Notes: generated by a model from the sequence alone, not told the origin. Shown: positions 44,491 to 56,814, counted from the first letter of the stretch. The stretch is 64,000 bases of DNA from Dipylidium caninum (GCA_017562135.1 QEYB01000841.1:930001-994000); one strand, 5' to 3'. Program-made: numbers and translations.

Positions 44491-44517
44491 AATAAAAATT
44501 AATATTTGGAAAATAAA
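44491..44517 (+). terminator. Poly(A) signals of peptide gene 5
   Basis: Two AATAAA hexamers within about 25 bases, roughly 105-125 bases after the stop codon at 44389. Confidence 0.6.
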
Positions 44518-44880
44518 CCTGCCTTTTCTGTCCCAGTGTCCACATAGCAGACGGAGTTAAGGGGAGAGGGCAGAAGGGGACCATTCCTCCTGTCCACTTC
44601 CAAACGATGAGGGAAGATGGAAATCTTATTGTCATCTTCCCACTTGCACCAGAGCGATGCCGTTTTGATATTCAGTAGTCCAGCCTCCGCAGGAGTTAGA
44701 TTTGTCTGAAAAAGTGAATGAAAAAGGCTTTAATTTGAAGGAAACTCCACCAGCATCCGTTTATTCCTCACCTGTTTTATTCAAAGTAGACTCAAGCAAG
44801 ACCGCCCCGTCATTCGCCTTATTTAATTATGACAGTGGGGGCTACAAATATGCGCTCTCCGCTCTTTTTTCCCAGACCAT

Positions 44881-44884
<4 letters not shown>

Positions 44885-44912
<28 letters not shown>
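44885..44912 (+). repeat. (CA)14 microsatellite
   Basis: Perfect dinucleotide run. Confidence 0.95.
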
Positions 44913-46675
44913 TTAATTTCTCCGTTTTAATATCAGGGATCTCAGGAAATGGGGCAAATTAAACTTCTCATGGTCAAATGCCTCAGGCATCACCATGAGA
45001 CAAGCTGGTTTTTTCCCCGGCTTTTCAGTCGAAGCCACTGAGCTACTGTCATGTTACTTTCGAAATTCCTTCATTCAAGCCTTGGTGGAGCATTTCACTT
45101 GGCATGGCGCCTCTTCACCCGCCCTTTGAGTCACGGAAACCGCAGAAGCAATTGCTCAACTCACTTTAATTAATAGCACTTAAGAGCTTATAATAGGCGA
45201 GAAGAGAGGAGATAGTGCGGCCCGCGCGGTCACCATCTCCTTCGAATTTAACCTTTTTAAAAGATGCCAAAGGGCGAGAGGTCGACAGGACACATCTGGT
45301 GGAATCTCAACGTGTGTGTACGCTTCTACTCCTTTGAAAGGGTTAGTCTCAGCACTGGAAGGTCTTCCTCCGCATTATCAGCAGACTGACATGTCGTGAG
45401 AGTGAGTGCGACGAGGAGAAATCCCATTGGCTCAAAAACAAAACTCCAGTAATAATAAAGTTGTTCTCTTAGAGGTTTTTCAAGACCTCCTCCGCCTTCC
45501 TTCCCACAGTCCCATTGCAGTACAGGAGTGACGTCTACGCTGTTGCAAATGGGGGTGTTTACCTCACGTAATTGTTTGCCAAAGAGAGAGCCTAAACCAC
45601 TTGAATTGGCGTGGCACTCCTAAATTTCTCGCGAAAACACAGTTAATTCATTTGTACTACACTTGAATGTCGTGTAACTCCGAATTGATAACTTTAAACG
45701 CATATGCTTTAGAATAGCCTAATAATTTTCCCCTTTCTGAGGCTTTCTTGCCCCGGTCTAATGGACTCAACCTCATATTAGACAAAGAAACCGCGAGAAG
45801 TCGGTGTCACACCTGACCTTGAGGCAAAGTCACTCAGCCAATGGTGATGGAGTAATTCTCTTTTTATCTTCTTACCAGACCGCCTAGGGGAAGTGCTCCT
45901 CTCTGCCTGCCTGTTTGAAGCACATATTCCTCCCACCGAGGTGGCATCTATTGCAATGTGTGCCCCAGGAAGAAAGCTTCGTGTCATGCCCTTCACAGCA
46001 TAACTGGGGCGGCTGGCAGCCATCAGTAAATGCCTCAGACGACTGGTTTTGTTGTCAGAGAAAGCCACCTATTCGAAAGTCGGTGCTCCACTTGGGCCTA
46101 GGCGAGGGGATTAAGAGGAGAACGTTTGGGGCAAGGGAGGCTGGGGGTTTACCTCAGGCTTCCTAAAAATGGTCTTCTATGCCTTCATTAGCCTCGTTCG
46201 TTTTATCACTGGGAAGTCCTTCACCCACCATCTCCTGGTCGGTTATTCAGCAACATAAAATTGCCATTTTCTAGCAGCGTCTCTGAAGTCAACACCGAGA
46301 TGGAACCGATTTGACAAGATATAGCGGTGTTGGGACATTTGCTTTCGCGAAGGGATTTGTTGCAGGCATTGCGATGGCCAAGTATTCTCTCAGTGCTCGC
46401 AAGTCCTTCACTTGCCACTTCTCCAAACTCACATATGGTCTGGTGATCTCTTCGTAGACAATCTGATAGAGGGAGGAAGCAGCACCCTGGAAGATTTCCA
46501 TCAAGATTCAAACAGGAGGTCGCACTTTGGCATAACTTCGAATAGGCGTCGGGTGAGCACGTCCAAACACCTACCGGAAAGTTCTGCCTGCTACTATGGC
46601 AACAATTATCGGCATATAGCGCATGTTTGTTTGTTGCCTACTCGATTCGCTACTTTTGTGGCTCAATGGGTAAAC
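44913..46675. other. No supported gene
   Basis: Short frames on both strands. No signal peptide, repeat or splice-bounded stretch recognised. Confidence 0.4.
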
Positions 46676-46679
46676 ACAG

Positions 46680-47625
46680 ACGTAGCAAATTGACTAAAAC
46701 AAAGTTGCTTCCCCTTGGTCCTAAGTGTGGAGCCATAGTGTAGCAGTGGCCACTGGTGCACTTCATTCGCCCCACTCCATTTCATAGGAAATTCAACAGG
46801 GAAGAAATGATACTGAGACAGGTAGAATTGTATAGAAAGTGTTGGGTTTGATGAAGGCACAATTTGTGATAGGAGGTGCGGAAGGTGGTTCGAAAGGTGT
46901 GAAAAAGAGATTTCGAAACTTCCCGATGATCCACGTTCTGGACGGCTGACTTTGAACGACGTCGATGTTGGGGAGACAGTGTTGGAGCAAAAGTCCTTTG
47001 CGGACAACATGGGAGGTGGCAGAAAGGCTCCCTTCCACTGAGCAAAGCATTTTGGACTATATTCGGGAGAGGGGATTGGCGTGGAGACATTCACGACGGG
47101 GTGCCGCGTGGTTGAAGTGAGAGGAATTTGGATGGTGGCGTTGTCGCGTGAGCAGCTCTGCCTGTTCAAGGCAACAGCGAGACCTTTCTCAAGGGGACGG
47201 GGAGTGGGAATGAAGAGTTGACTACCGAGGGGAAAAATCGCAAGGAAAGGGGCGCATCGTGAGGCCGGAGAACGTGGTCCCTCCATCTCCGAGTGTGTGT
47301 GTGTGAGGCAGGACATTCGAGGCGAATGCATTGTGAGCTTTTACAATTGACTGATCAGCTAAATGTGGAGGAGTGTTGTCAGCAAGTGGATACGTTAAGG
47401 AAAACGGTGGGGGAAAAGAGGTTGGCGATGGTGGAGAAGATGGAGGGACATCGTGCGACGTTAAAGATAACGCCAAATCACACGCTGCTCTGGGCACTCG
47501 TTGAGAAACTGCAGAAGTCTGGTGGGAAATTCTTTCGCATTTACTGTATTTCCCGGACTAAGCGTCCACCCTCCGATCATCACTTGCTTTTAATTTTTGC
47601 ATTCAAAAATGAAAGAATATCAATT
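46680..47625 (+). mobile_element. Decayed mariner copy, inverted sister of 39.3-40.2 kb
   Basis: Closely matches the reverse complement of 39335-40215 from GCAAATTGACTAAAACAAAG (about 46685) through the catalytic-region remnant near 47500 (LVEKLQKSGGKF then a PPSDHHLLL piece from the PPYSPDLxPSDYHLF motif). Frames: ISKLPDDPRSGRLTLNDVDV, then shifts and stops. It cannot encode transposase. With its sister it forms a 6.5 kb inverted-repeat bracket around peptide gene 5. Confidence 0.87.
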
Positions 47626-49000
47626 ACTCTTTGGTTCAGTGTATGGCCCGGAAAGATGGAAACCTTACCACAATTGGGGCTTGCAAATTACTCTCTAGCC
47701 GACTAGAGGTCGTTAATAAAACTCGTCTTTTATTAGCCCCATAAAGAAGTGAACCTTCCGGTAGACCTTCTAGTGCCTCACATCGTCTTTTAATGCGGAT
47801 GTTTCAGTTAATGCGGTGAGTTCGGAAATTTCCTAGTTAAATTAGCGAAGTTGAAAAGTGGAAACGCAGTTAGACATTAACTTGCTCCTCTGTCAGTGGG
47901 GGAAGTTCGAGTGTGTTAAGTGGAAAGAGAAACAGGCTGAGGACAGCGTCCACCTTCATGTGGTGGCAACTCGCCGACATGATCTTTCCACCCTCCACAC
48001 CTCGCCTCCCAGACCACATAACATTTCTTGTCGGCCGTCATCTCTCACCCCTCTTCCCCCGTCAAAAAGTCTACTTTCGGAAAATTTTTCTCCATCCTCC
48101 GTAACCGTGACGGGTGTGCGAGGAAATTGCGTCATTGGCTCTTAAAAAGAAGAAAAAAAATCATATTACCACCGCTTTTGCCTTTTCTTGAGATGGCGCA
48201 AGTGGAAGAGAAGTCAAATAGAGGCGAGTGCGATAGTGCAATGCAAACACTTGTCACTCTTCATCAAATGCTTTTATATTAACTGTCTAATTTTCTTCTC
48301 CTTCTGCGGTGCCGTGTGAGTCTCACTTAGACGAAGAAGTACATTTCTGTGATGAATGCCTTTTTTCTTGACATTTTAAATGCCGAATACAAAACGGAGG
48401 TGAATGAAGTGATCGGGTTAGAAGACCTTAGACATCAAACGTCCTTTTGCTTAAATTTTTCCTTCTCATTTTAAATCTAGGCACTCAGTTGAATAAATTA
48501 GGGGCAAATTGAGACGAGAAAAGTGGAACAATTTCTCGTGGACACTTTGGCTGGAATTGCATCGTCCTCCCTCCAGTTCTTAGCGGTCTTTCGAGAAATT
48601 CTACCTTTGGAAGGTGGAAGTAGACAGAAAAACGTCTGACAACATCAGTGTTTGAGACAAACCATGAATGCTGTACATTTCTTCGCCTCCTCTTCGGATA
48701 AAAACTAAGTTTGTGCTCCAAGTCTTAGCATCGAGCCACGCTAGTATTTCGGTTTGGTACTCCGGCGAGTCTTTAACGCCTTCTTTAATTCTGCTATTCA
48801 CGATTCAGGGCTGAAGGAGGGATATTTCTAGCAGGTGAGCCTAGAACAGTCATAGAGAGGACAATTTTCAACTTCCCCCACACGGCTATGGGGCCTAGGA
48901 GGAGGAGGATGCGTAGAACACAAAACTACGGGCTGGTTGCGTGAGGCAGGGCGTAGACTCGAGAGTAAGACACACGCCTGACCTTCACTTGGGGCTTCTA
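47626..49000. other. No supported gene
   Basis: Short frames only; no promoter or signal peptide recognised until the gene at 49092. Confidence 0.4.
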
Positions 49001-49091
49001 AGCGAATGAGAAAGGCTTTGTGTGCCACGTACGATGTGTGGGAAAGTGTTTTGCGTAGTTCTACTACACAATTGTCTCTGCTAACTACCGA

Positions 49092-49325
49092 ATGCGTTCT
49101 GATCTGTTGTCGCTGTTGTTGTTTATCTTGTTGCTCTTTCTCTTGGCGGTGTCAGCCCAGGGGTTGCGTCGCAGTCCTCAGCAACATTTCTACTACCTCA
49201 GGATGAGGAATGTGAACAAGGGGAAGAGGGCAGGGAACGCAGGGTCCGCAGTCAAGGCCAGTCAGAAACGTGTAGAAGTTCGTGGCATTGGCAGCAGGGC
49301 AATGAATGACAATAAAATAAAATGA
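49092..49325 (+). CDS. Secreted peptide precursor 6 (77 aa) with Gly-Lys-Arg site
   Basis: Signal peptide MRSDLLSLLLFILLLFLLAV, likely cut at SAQG (residues 21-24). The mature chain is basic and shows classical precursor processing signs: LRR (25-27), then SPQQHFYYLRMRNVNKG, then KR (45-46). Gly44 before Lys-Arg would yield an amidated peptide. The rest (AGNAGSAVKASQKRVEVRG...) is Gly/Ala/Lys-rich. A poly(A) hexamer AATAAA overlaps the last codons (about 49311), so the 3' UTR would be minimal. No CCAAT or TATA box is obvious, and a short upstream ATG frame precedes the start. Function unknown; a neuropeptide-like or defence peptide are both possible. Confidence 0.7.
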   Translation: MRSDLLSLLLFILLLFLLAVSAQGLRRSPQQHFYYLRMRNVNKGKRAGNAGSAVKASQKRVEVRGIGSRAMNDNKIK

Positions 49326-50160
49326 AGTGAAATGATCAAAGCTCTGAAATTTGACAAGCTCTGCGTCACAATCTGTCTAAACTCCTTGTGATCCTCAAGT
49401 GCGTATTACGAAATATATATATTTCTTGTTTATCATTCACATTTCCCTTTAATAACAAGCAGTTTTGGCAGGGATGGGTGCGCTGTACCCAAGTTCCGCC
49501 AGTCTCCCAAAAAGCTTCCTCACCGTCAACCAGCTTGGCTGGACAATCTCCCTGACCGCTGCTATGGGGAGACTTCCTAAACCAAAACTGTGGGCTACTC
49601 CTTCGCCCACCCTATCACCTTATAAATGTGACTCTCCGGGGATGCAGGTGAGCTGACAGAATCTGCCCTAGACGAGGAACTCCTTCAAGTAGCGCTGAAA
49701 GTACTCTTTTGTGCCACGACCTGTCGCACGGCTCAATTCTCCCTCATGGAATTTGCAATTCGCAGCTTAGAACGATTTCTGTATGGCTCGGTGTTGTCTC
49801 CGCATGGCTGAACATGCATTGTCCCGTGACTTACTGCACCCACTCGCACACACAACGGATGAGGGCTGACAGCGTTACTGCGGCAAAACGCGAATGATAC
49901 GGTGTAGGGATGTGAACTGCACAAGGGATGCGTCTGGTGGCAATTGAAAGAATACTAAGAAGGGGTGAAAAGTTTCCCGCATGGGTGAGGCTCATCAGTG
50001 CCACAGAGTCACCTCCTGTCAGGGTTTTCACACGTGACCACCTTCTCATCATCCCCTTAATCTGATATACACCAAAGATTGAACGAGGATCCATTCATCC
50101 GGTCACCTCATCGGGAGGAAGGCAGAGCGCCCAGATCACGGCCTCGTCTTAGCAGCTGAG
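49326..50160. other. No supported gene
   Basis: A 63-codon plus frame at 49465-49656 follows a CAG acceptor-like site but has no recognised family. Otherwise short frames. Confidence 0.35.
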
Positions 50161-50178
50161 AGCTCGTGTGGCGTAGAA

Positions 50179-50184
50179 GTTTAT
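50179..50184 (-). terminator. Poly(A) signal of peptide gene 7
   Basis: AATAAA on the minus strand about 85 bases after the stop codon of the gene at 50266-50634. Confidence 0.55.
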
Positions 50185-50265
50185 TTAAGCTAGAAGTGGA
50201 TGGATGGAAAGATGCGAGAGGAGAATGTCTGGTTGGGAGTGGATCAAGAATTGTTCACAAGCAAG

Positions 50266-50634
50266 TTAGAGCAGCACGTGGAAGAGGAGGAATGCGGTTA
50301 GAGTAATAGAGAAGACGAATCTTGAGGCCGTGGACGTAGTTAGGACATCCCGGCCGTTTCTGGTATGAATCCTCTTCGCAGACGACCTAACCCGTGTTAT
50401 GTAATGAGAGCGAACATTATTGAGGTCGAGTCCATTTAAGGACTTCATTAGATCACCCGCCTTGTGGCGGACAGATTTCTCGAGTTCACCACGTAATTCT
50501 TCGGGCTGCTTTCCACCTGCAAGCAATTCAGCTGGGGGTAACTGGCCGTATAGGTTCAACTGAGCACTCGTCTCCTGAAACAGGAAGAACGTTAGCAGCA
50601 GGGGCAAGCACAACGAGACAGAGGTGGCACGCAT
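50266..50634 (-). CDS. Secreted or GPI-anchored protein 7 (122 aa)
   Basis: Signal peptide MRATSVSLCLPLLLTFFLFQ, likely cut at TSA (residues 22-24). The mature part starts QLNLYGQLPPAELLAGGKQP and has a charged, helix-prone middle (EELRGELEKSVRHKAGDLMK; SLNGLDLNNVRSHYITRVRS). It ends in a small-residue stretch (VLTTSTAS) followed by a purely hydrophobic tail FVFSITLTAFLLFHVLL to the stop, the layout of a GPI-attachment signal or a tail anchor. It is the only member with such a tail. I choose the ATG at 50634. CCAAT boxes lie at 50704, 50779 and 50876, and a TATA-like GATAAAG at 50720-50714, about 80 bases before the start. Intronless. Function unknown. Confidence 0.75.
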   Translation of the reverse strand: MRATSVSLCLPLLLTFFLFQETSAQLNLYGQLPPAELLAGGKQPEELRGELEKSVRHKAGDLMKSLNGLDLNNVRSHYITRVRSSAKRIHTRNGRDVLTTSTASRFVFSITLTAFLLFHVLL

Positions 50635-50703
50635 AGTCAAATGATATCTGTCTTTGTGATCCGTTAGGCAAGTAGAGTGGGTGGAAAGTGTTTCCTTGTC
50701 TCA

Positions 50704-50880
50704 CCAATCCACTCTTTATCTAATCGCTCGCCTCAGCTCTGAAGCCTCCGAGAAGAGTGTTGCCTATAGCGCCCCCTGATTGGAAAGACAGGCCGTGAAG
50801 GCCATTGCCGCAAAGACTGACACACTCTAGCCTTCCGCAGATGTGTGACTGCGAAGAGACGGGATCTTTATCAACCCAAT
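50704..50880 (-). promoter_or_regulatory. Promoter of gene 7 (3 CCAAT + TATA-like)
   Basis: CCAAT/ATTGG motifs at 50704-50708, 50779-50783 and 50876-50880; GATAAAG (minus) at 50714-50720. Confidence 0.5.
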
Positions 50881-53580
50881 AGTGAACCCAGCCTTTCGAT
50901 GTGGAAGAGAGGCAGGAGGACTGGATGTTACCCCCAGCGATAAACTTTGTTTTGCTTAATTATCAGGAGTCGTCGGGAGGAGAGAAGAACTTGGTGAGGC
51001 TGTTTCTCACCCCATACCGGGGCCGATGACGCAAAATCAGGAGACAGATAAACAGACAGAGAGGTAGTTTGTTTGGTAGACCACTCACGTGGTTGCCGAC
51101 ACCGTTCTCCGCGGTGCCGTGGTCCTAGAGCCAAGCCGACCGCCGCACCGCCCTGGCCGACGCGACATCGGCGAGCGGCAGATATCTCGCCTCGATAGAA
51201 TAATTTTAATTTCACCCGTGTCTTCGATAGAAAAGATGAGGGTGTTAAAATGATGCCCATTTGTTCTAGGGAGATCCGCCTGTCCTACTGCCGATGCTGC
51301 TAAAGCAGGAGAATCTACAGCTTATCTCTCTGAGCTCCATTCTCTATGCTCCACTACAGCAATTGCATAACAAGTGTGGAAGGCCTTCCGCAAAAAGCGT
51401 CCGCATATAACAGGCAATTTCATCAAGCTGAGAACAATCAACTCCACTATTCACCTAAAGGGATCAAAATATTTAGATAAGATTGGAACAGGTTGGGGAA
51501 TAGGAATAAAGATGACAATCTAATTAGTTGTCATGGTGCCAGAGGTATCAAACAAGCGCCGTGGCCCGCAGTGGCTACTGTCAACAAACTGCGACGGCTT
51601 AGACTCCGACGTGGGTTTGCGGCTGCTAGTAAAACAGAGTGACTGGGTTCTGCTCGGGTTGACTTGTTGGCTTGGGAAATGAGCGCAAGAAATCCCACGT
51701 ATCTGTTTTGCCTATCCTCCAAGACTACCAAATTTCGGCCTCGCTACGTGGCGGTAGCATGGAGGATGTGGCAGGCATGATTGTGGAGTGAAGCCGGAGG
51801 GAAAGAGGGACACTGTCGACCAAGTTGCCGACAAAGCTGCCTAAGATAGTTTTTGAATGTGACGGCGACTCCGATTTGACTGGTTTACTATCAACTTGTA
51901 AGTAGTATGTTTTTGAACCGTCTTGACTTTCCATTAGGCACATGAACTCAGGCCCTCCGCCAACTCTCCTCCTCGCCGGTCACCTCTGTGCTCGCAAATG
52001 TCAGCGTTTTGGTTGAAAAAGGCTGTACAACTGGCTTAACTACCACTCCGCTTGCTCTACTGGCCCGGACTGTTGTCGGAGAGGTCTACAATCGCTTTCC
52101 ACTGCTTCAAAGTCGTGGAGGCGATTGACCGTGGTGTTCACCGCTCGTCCTGTATGTCGCCTATGGCCCCACCATGCTAATCGCCTATCGCTTCAACCTC
52201 CGTCAGGACATCATTGGCGGTTCTGAGGGAGTTCCAGCAGTCATGTGCCTGGGGAAGTCGAGAGAATAGGAGATACTAATGGGTGCAATCAGTTCTGTCA
52301 GAAGAGAGTTCGTGATCAACTAACTTTCCACATGACACCATATGTACATTTACGGAGATAATCATATCCGTGGTCTCCGAGGCAGATAATTCCTTGCACT
52401 CACTCCAGGCTTCATGTCCATCAGTTCGTCGTATGATTTCAGTAAATGTCAGCGCTCATGCTCCATCTCTTTCGAAGGCAACTTTATGCGTTTTTGTCGT
52501 TGTCAAACTATTATCTGCTCTAAGAAATGTCGCTTAGGGGAATACGTAAAGTTTCCACCCTTGCGGTCTTTCCCCATTCAGCATTTAGCCGCAAGAAAAC
52601 AGTCCACCTCGATCAGTGAATTATCACTTTTCGTAGGTCTCCTTTCCCCATAATATACCTTGTCTCTTTCGCCTCCACTCCTTACTTTGCCATTCTACTG
52701 ATGGGCAACTAGTAGGATCATTTCAACTGCAAGCGTTAAGGAATTAGCATCCGCTGAGCTCAAAAGATGCAGTCGGGAGAGAAGGATGACCATTTCATCA
52801 CCAAAGCCCGTCATTTCGACAACTTCGTGTTGTTGTAGTTGTTTCACGGTAGGTCTTAGAAGAGTTATACAATTCAGTGAGGACGGGAGAAGTTCAGGTG
52901 GGGCAAAACCTCTCCAAGATCTTAACTGAGGAAGTCGAAGGGATTGCATCAAATCCTTGACCCCTCAGTAAAAATGTCATTTTATGGAAATTGGGTGGCT
53001 GTGATTTCTTTCAATTTTAGTTAGTGTCGCTTTGGCAAATGCACAAAGCACCTCGGAGATTTCACATCACTTTCAGCATTCTGCCTTGGGCATAGGGCAC
53101 TCACACCACTTTCTGCTACCGCCTGGAGGGCTCAAAGCTCTCACTTCATACTTGTTCCTCGGAGCCATGTGCTCTAACAAGGCTGCAAAGTAGAGCGCTG
53201 TGTGGAGTTGCGTCGAGGAGCACAAGGCCTGGACCTAGTGTAGGCGCGCATTCCACATTGCATGAAAGAACATTTTCCTGCGAACGTGGTTTCTGGCAAG
53301 CGGATCACCTTCACTTAGTGCCTTAAGCTGACACATCTGGCATCTTAGAGTGTAGAAGCAGGGAAGGAGCGACTTAAGGTAAATATTGTGCAGATGATGG
53401 AGGAGCTCGTAATCATAGCTTGGTTCAAGAGAGAAGGAGCTTCTGGTTTAGCCCTCCATTCCTCTCGTCAGGGCTTTTAACCTTTGCCTCGCCCTCATAG
53501 TGAAGAGTGGACATGCAGAATCCTAACAACTGACAAAACGGGCAGCAACCTCTCTCGTAGTCGAGAGACAAAGAGTGCAA
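50881..53580. other. No supported gene
   Basis: A GC-rich island around 51090-51190 gives long chance frames. Otherwise short frames only. Confidence 0.4.
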
Positions 53581-53680
53581 AAGCCTTGCCATTGGTGAAA
53601 CGGGTTGTGCACTCACTGACCTCTTTCACGAGTTTATTCGAACCCCATAGAAGTCATTTGGCGCACGCCTCTCTCCTCTC

Positions 53681-54025
53681 ATGGTGTGGCTGCATCGCTC
53701 GGTCCAAATTCGGTTCCACCTCTCCCTCCTCCTCCTCTGCCTCACCTTCTTCATGCTCCATTTCTGCGTGCTGTGCAGCTCGCCAGGCATGCGAGTCAAC
53801 GTTTCTGTCGATAAGGAATCTGGAGAAGCCCTACTATCGGCGCGTAATGAATCTGGTGGTTATCAACCCCGTAAACTGACTCCATCCCGTCATCATTATC
53901 ATGTCCCTGCCAAGAATAATACTAGAATAAGGAAGAAGAGAAGGTCGGTTGCCCCCAAATCCGTAGAATCCGCTGATATTTGGGAGCGACTGGATTTCTA
54001 TCATTCTCTAATGCCCCATTTCTAA
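53681..54025 (+). CDS. Secreted peptide precursor 8 (114 aa)
   Basis: MVWLHRSVQIRFHLSLLLLC starts a long N-terminal region with a Leu/Phe/Cys hydrophobic core (residues 14-31), likely cut near SS (33-34). The lumenal part has N-glycosylation sequons at Asn40 (NVS), Asn56 (NES) and Asn79 (NNT), a His-rich spot (SRHHYH), and a furin-like RKKRR at 84-88. Cleavage there would release SVAPKSVESADIWERLDFYH plus SLMPHF. One ATTGG lies at 53591-53595; no TATA box is clear. Intronless. The C-terminal peptide after the basic site is acidic to neutral, unlike the cationic members. Family unknown. Confidence 0.68.
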   Translation: MVWLHRSVQIRFHLSLLLLCLTFFMLHFCVLCSSPGMRVNVSVDKESGEALLSARNESGGYQPRKLTPSRHHYHVPAKNNTRIRKKRRSVAPKSVESADIWERLDFYHSLMPHF

Positions 54026-56810
54026 CGCCCGGTTCCACCCTACTTACCCTTCTTCTCCTATTTTTGGTCCTGTTCTGACTGAGCCGGTCTACTGGGTTCC
54101 ACCGCGAGCACCACTTCCCGCTCCCCATCCCACCGTCTTGTTCAACTGACTTACCATTTCATTAGAGGAGATAAAAATAGAGTCCAGTGGCTTCGGTTTT
54201 GTATTCGCTTGCAGGGCGACAAATCAGCAAACACTCCTCTACGCATAGTCAAAAAAGTGGTAAGTTAAATCTACAAGAAGGCAAGCTCTGTGGCTTGGTC
54301 GTCTCGATGACGCCAGTTTGACCTCAGCCACACTAAAAATGTGAATGAGAGGCGCGTCAAAGGGGGAGGAAGGCCTTCTCCCTCAGCCTGCCAGCTCGGA
54401 TTCTCCTCAAATCCACGTCATCATTAAATATAAATTCAGGTAGCCAAAATATCATCTTAATCTAAAAGTTTGCCTCCGTTGTATGAAATTCTTCGAGCGT
54501 AAATAGTAGACCTAAGGAGTTACCTCGCCGCCCCCACATCGCCTGACGCTTACTTGTAAGCCCTAGAAAAAGTCATGTGCACTCTGGTGGGAGGTAGAAG
54601 TGGTCGAGAAGCAGCGCCTTCTGTTCTGGGGCAAATGAACAGGATTAGAAGGCAATGTGGGGGATAGTGGGCACCGAGAAGAGCCAAAAAGCGCTTCAAT
54701 GAACAATCGTTTGCTTCAACCATCGCTGGGCCACTTAGCAGTGAATGCATTCAGTGGGAGGAATAAGAAAATACCGAGGTCAAATTAGCATGCGTTGGAC
54801 CTGTTTGGTATTAATTTGTTTACCCTTCGTTTAAAAGTTATTTGGCCTAAATTCACATGATTCGCCTTCATTATGGTATTCGAGTGGTGTGTGATACCGC
54901 CTAACTTATTTAATTACACCCACATTAGAAATTCTCGACTGTCAGCTATGTATTGGGGGCGGTAATTGCGATTCAAGTTGCAATTCCCTTCCAGTGCAGT
55001 AGATAAACACACCCGAGTGAAGAGACCCTGCTCTGGAGTCACAGCGGGGCTAACGACTCGGTGCAGTCTTCAAGTGGACGTTACTGTATGCTGATCTCAT
55101 TTCCACCACCGCGGACTGGGCCACGAGGCCTACGATCTCACTCAGGAGAATGAGTAGGCCGAGAGCTATTTGACCCGTTCCTGGGGCATTTACTGCGTAG
55201 TTAATCGCATCGAGGCTTTGATCTTGTGCTTAGGCCCCTTGGAGAAAAATAATCAAACTCGTTAGTTGCATGTGGCCCACTGACCTCGAACCGGTGCATG
55301 TGAGTCCGGTTGAGAGCGTTTTCCTCTTCTGGTGGACGTTGCAAATGTCGAGCGGTTGAGTGGTTCAGGTTTAGCTCACGCATGCATGGCAATATCCACA
55401 CAAGGTGACAGGCCCACATCGTGTAAACGTTAGCAGGGTCTGTTCGCACCAGGTTGACTTGTTTGCCAAGCCAGTTTAGATCTCATCCTTTCTCTGGAAA
55501 CGCTGATTTTAGGCCGCGATGTTGGCGTTGCCATTATTTTTCACCTTCCCACGGGTATCAGTGCTACTTTGGCTGGGATGCCCTAGACCATGAAAATTTG
55601 GCAGTCAAAGTGGAGACGTGGCACATGTTTGCCATAGAAGCCTCGCTTATCATCACAGAGACGTGCACCGAGGCGCGCAAGAGGCCCACTTGACAGTATG
55701 GCGGTCGGCATGCAGCCGCAGTTTCGGGTCTGGTCTAAATCGCGGACCTGGGGCTCACTCCAGACGGACTTCAAGCAGTCCAAGGGCGCAAGGAGGCCTG
55801 GTTGAACACGGAGGAGGTGTCTGCACAGGCTGAAGCAGTGCCAACACTCAGAAGGCAAAGAGATTCATGGAGTTGGGGACAACATCCACACCTTAGCTGC
55901 GATACTCCCTGTTTATTCGCGTTTGCTTGAATTTCTCGCCCTAATCAATCCGAACACTGGGGTAGAAATGACGTCCCGGCTTAGACGACCAGCAGATGTG
56001 GCATTTTCGTTTGGGAGGGTGACAGTGTTGACGCAGTCACCCGATTTCACGATTAATGGGCTCTCCTTTTGGTTCGTCTTATCTCCTTACAAGACCAGGT
56101 TGAGTACTCAACGCACTTCTTGCCTGTCTTGTGCTTTGTCCACATAGTGGAGTAGTCGCCTCTCGCAGTCTTCTGGCCCTAAAAGAGGCGACTTCATCCT
56201 CACAAGAAAGTGTTGAAACGATTTTTACGTGCACTTAGAGTTCTCTTCGTTTGATAAATCAAGTTACTTCCGCGTTATGCAATCCACTAGGGACTGAGGA
56301 TCTTTCCTGAACTGTCAACATCTTCGTTAATTCACTTAATGAGAGACATCGGGTTAAAAGCCACCTTCCATGAACAAACATGTTCCTCACATCCTCGCCA
56401 CGTTTGACATGCCCACTGAGGGGGAAGTGGGATGAGCGGTGCACGACTTTGCTGCGTGAATTGGACGGCACTCCTTCTTGACGTTCGTGAATCCTTCTGT
56501 TAACTCGGGCATGAGCCTATACCGAGCCTTCCGGCCTCACAGTTTGCAGCAATCATAAATCCGTGTTAGTTAGACGGCCGCAAATGGGTCGGTCAATCTG
56601 TATGGAACAAAACATTTTCCCATTCACCCACACAGAGCATAAGAGGGGGGGGGGGGGGCAAATGAGCATAGAAGGACGGATTCATCTCGCAGATCATAAG
56701 GCCTACTGGAAAGTTTTGTCTGTTTTTATGTACACGTGACGCGAGTTTGGCTCTCTGTCATTATCACTCGATGCATCCAGACTGACTCAGAAAAATTAAA
56801 AAACAAAAAA
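54026..56810. other. No supported gene
   Basis: A GATAAAAAT TATA-like string at 54170 is followed after about 90 bases by a donor-like GTAAGT, possibly a non-coding first exon. Row 54790 has a truncated hydrophobic frame (MRWTCLVLICLPFV, then stop) that could be a dead signal peptide. A G15 run lies near 56646. Confidence 0.35.
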
Positions 56811-56814
56811 AAGT

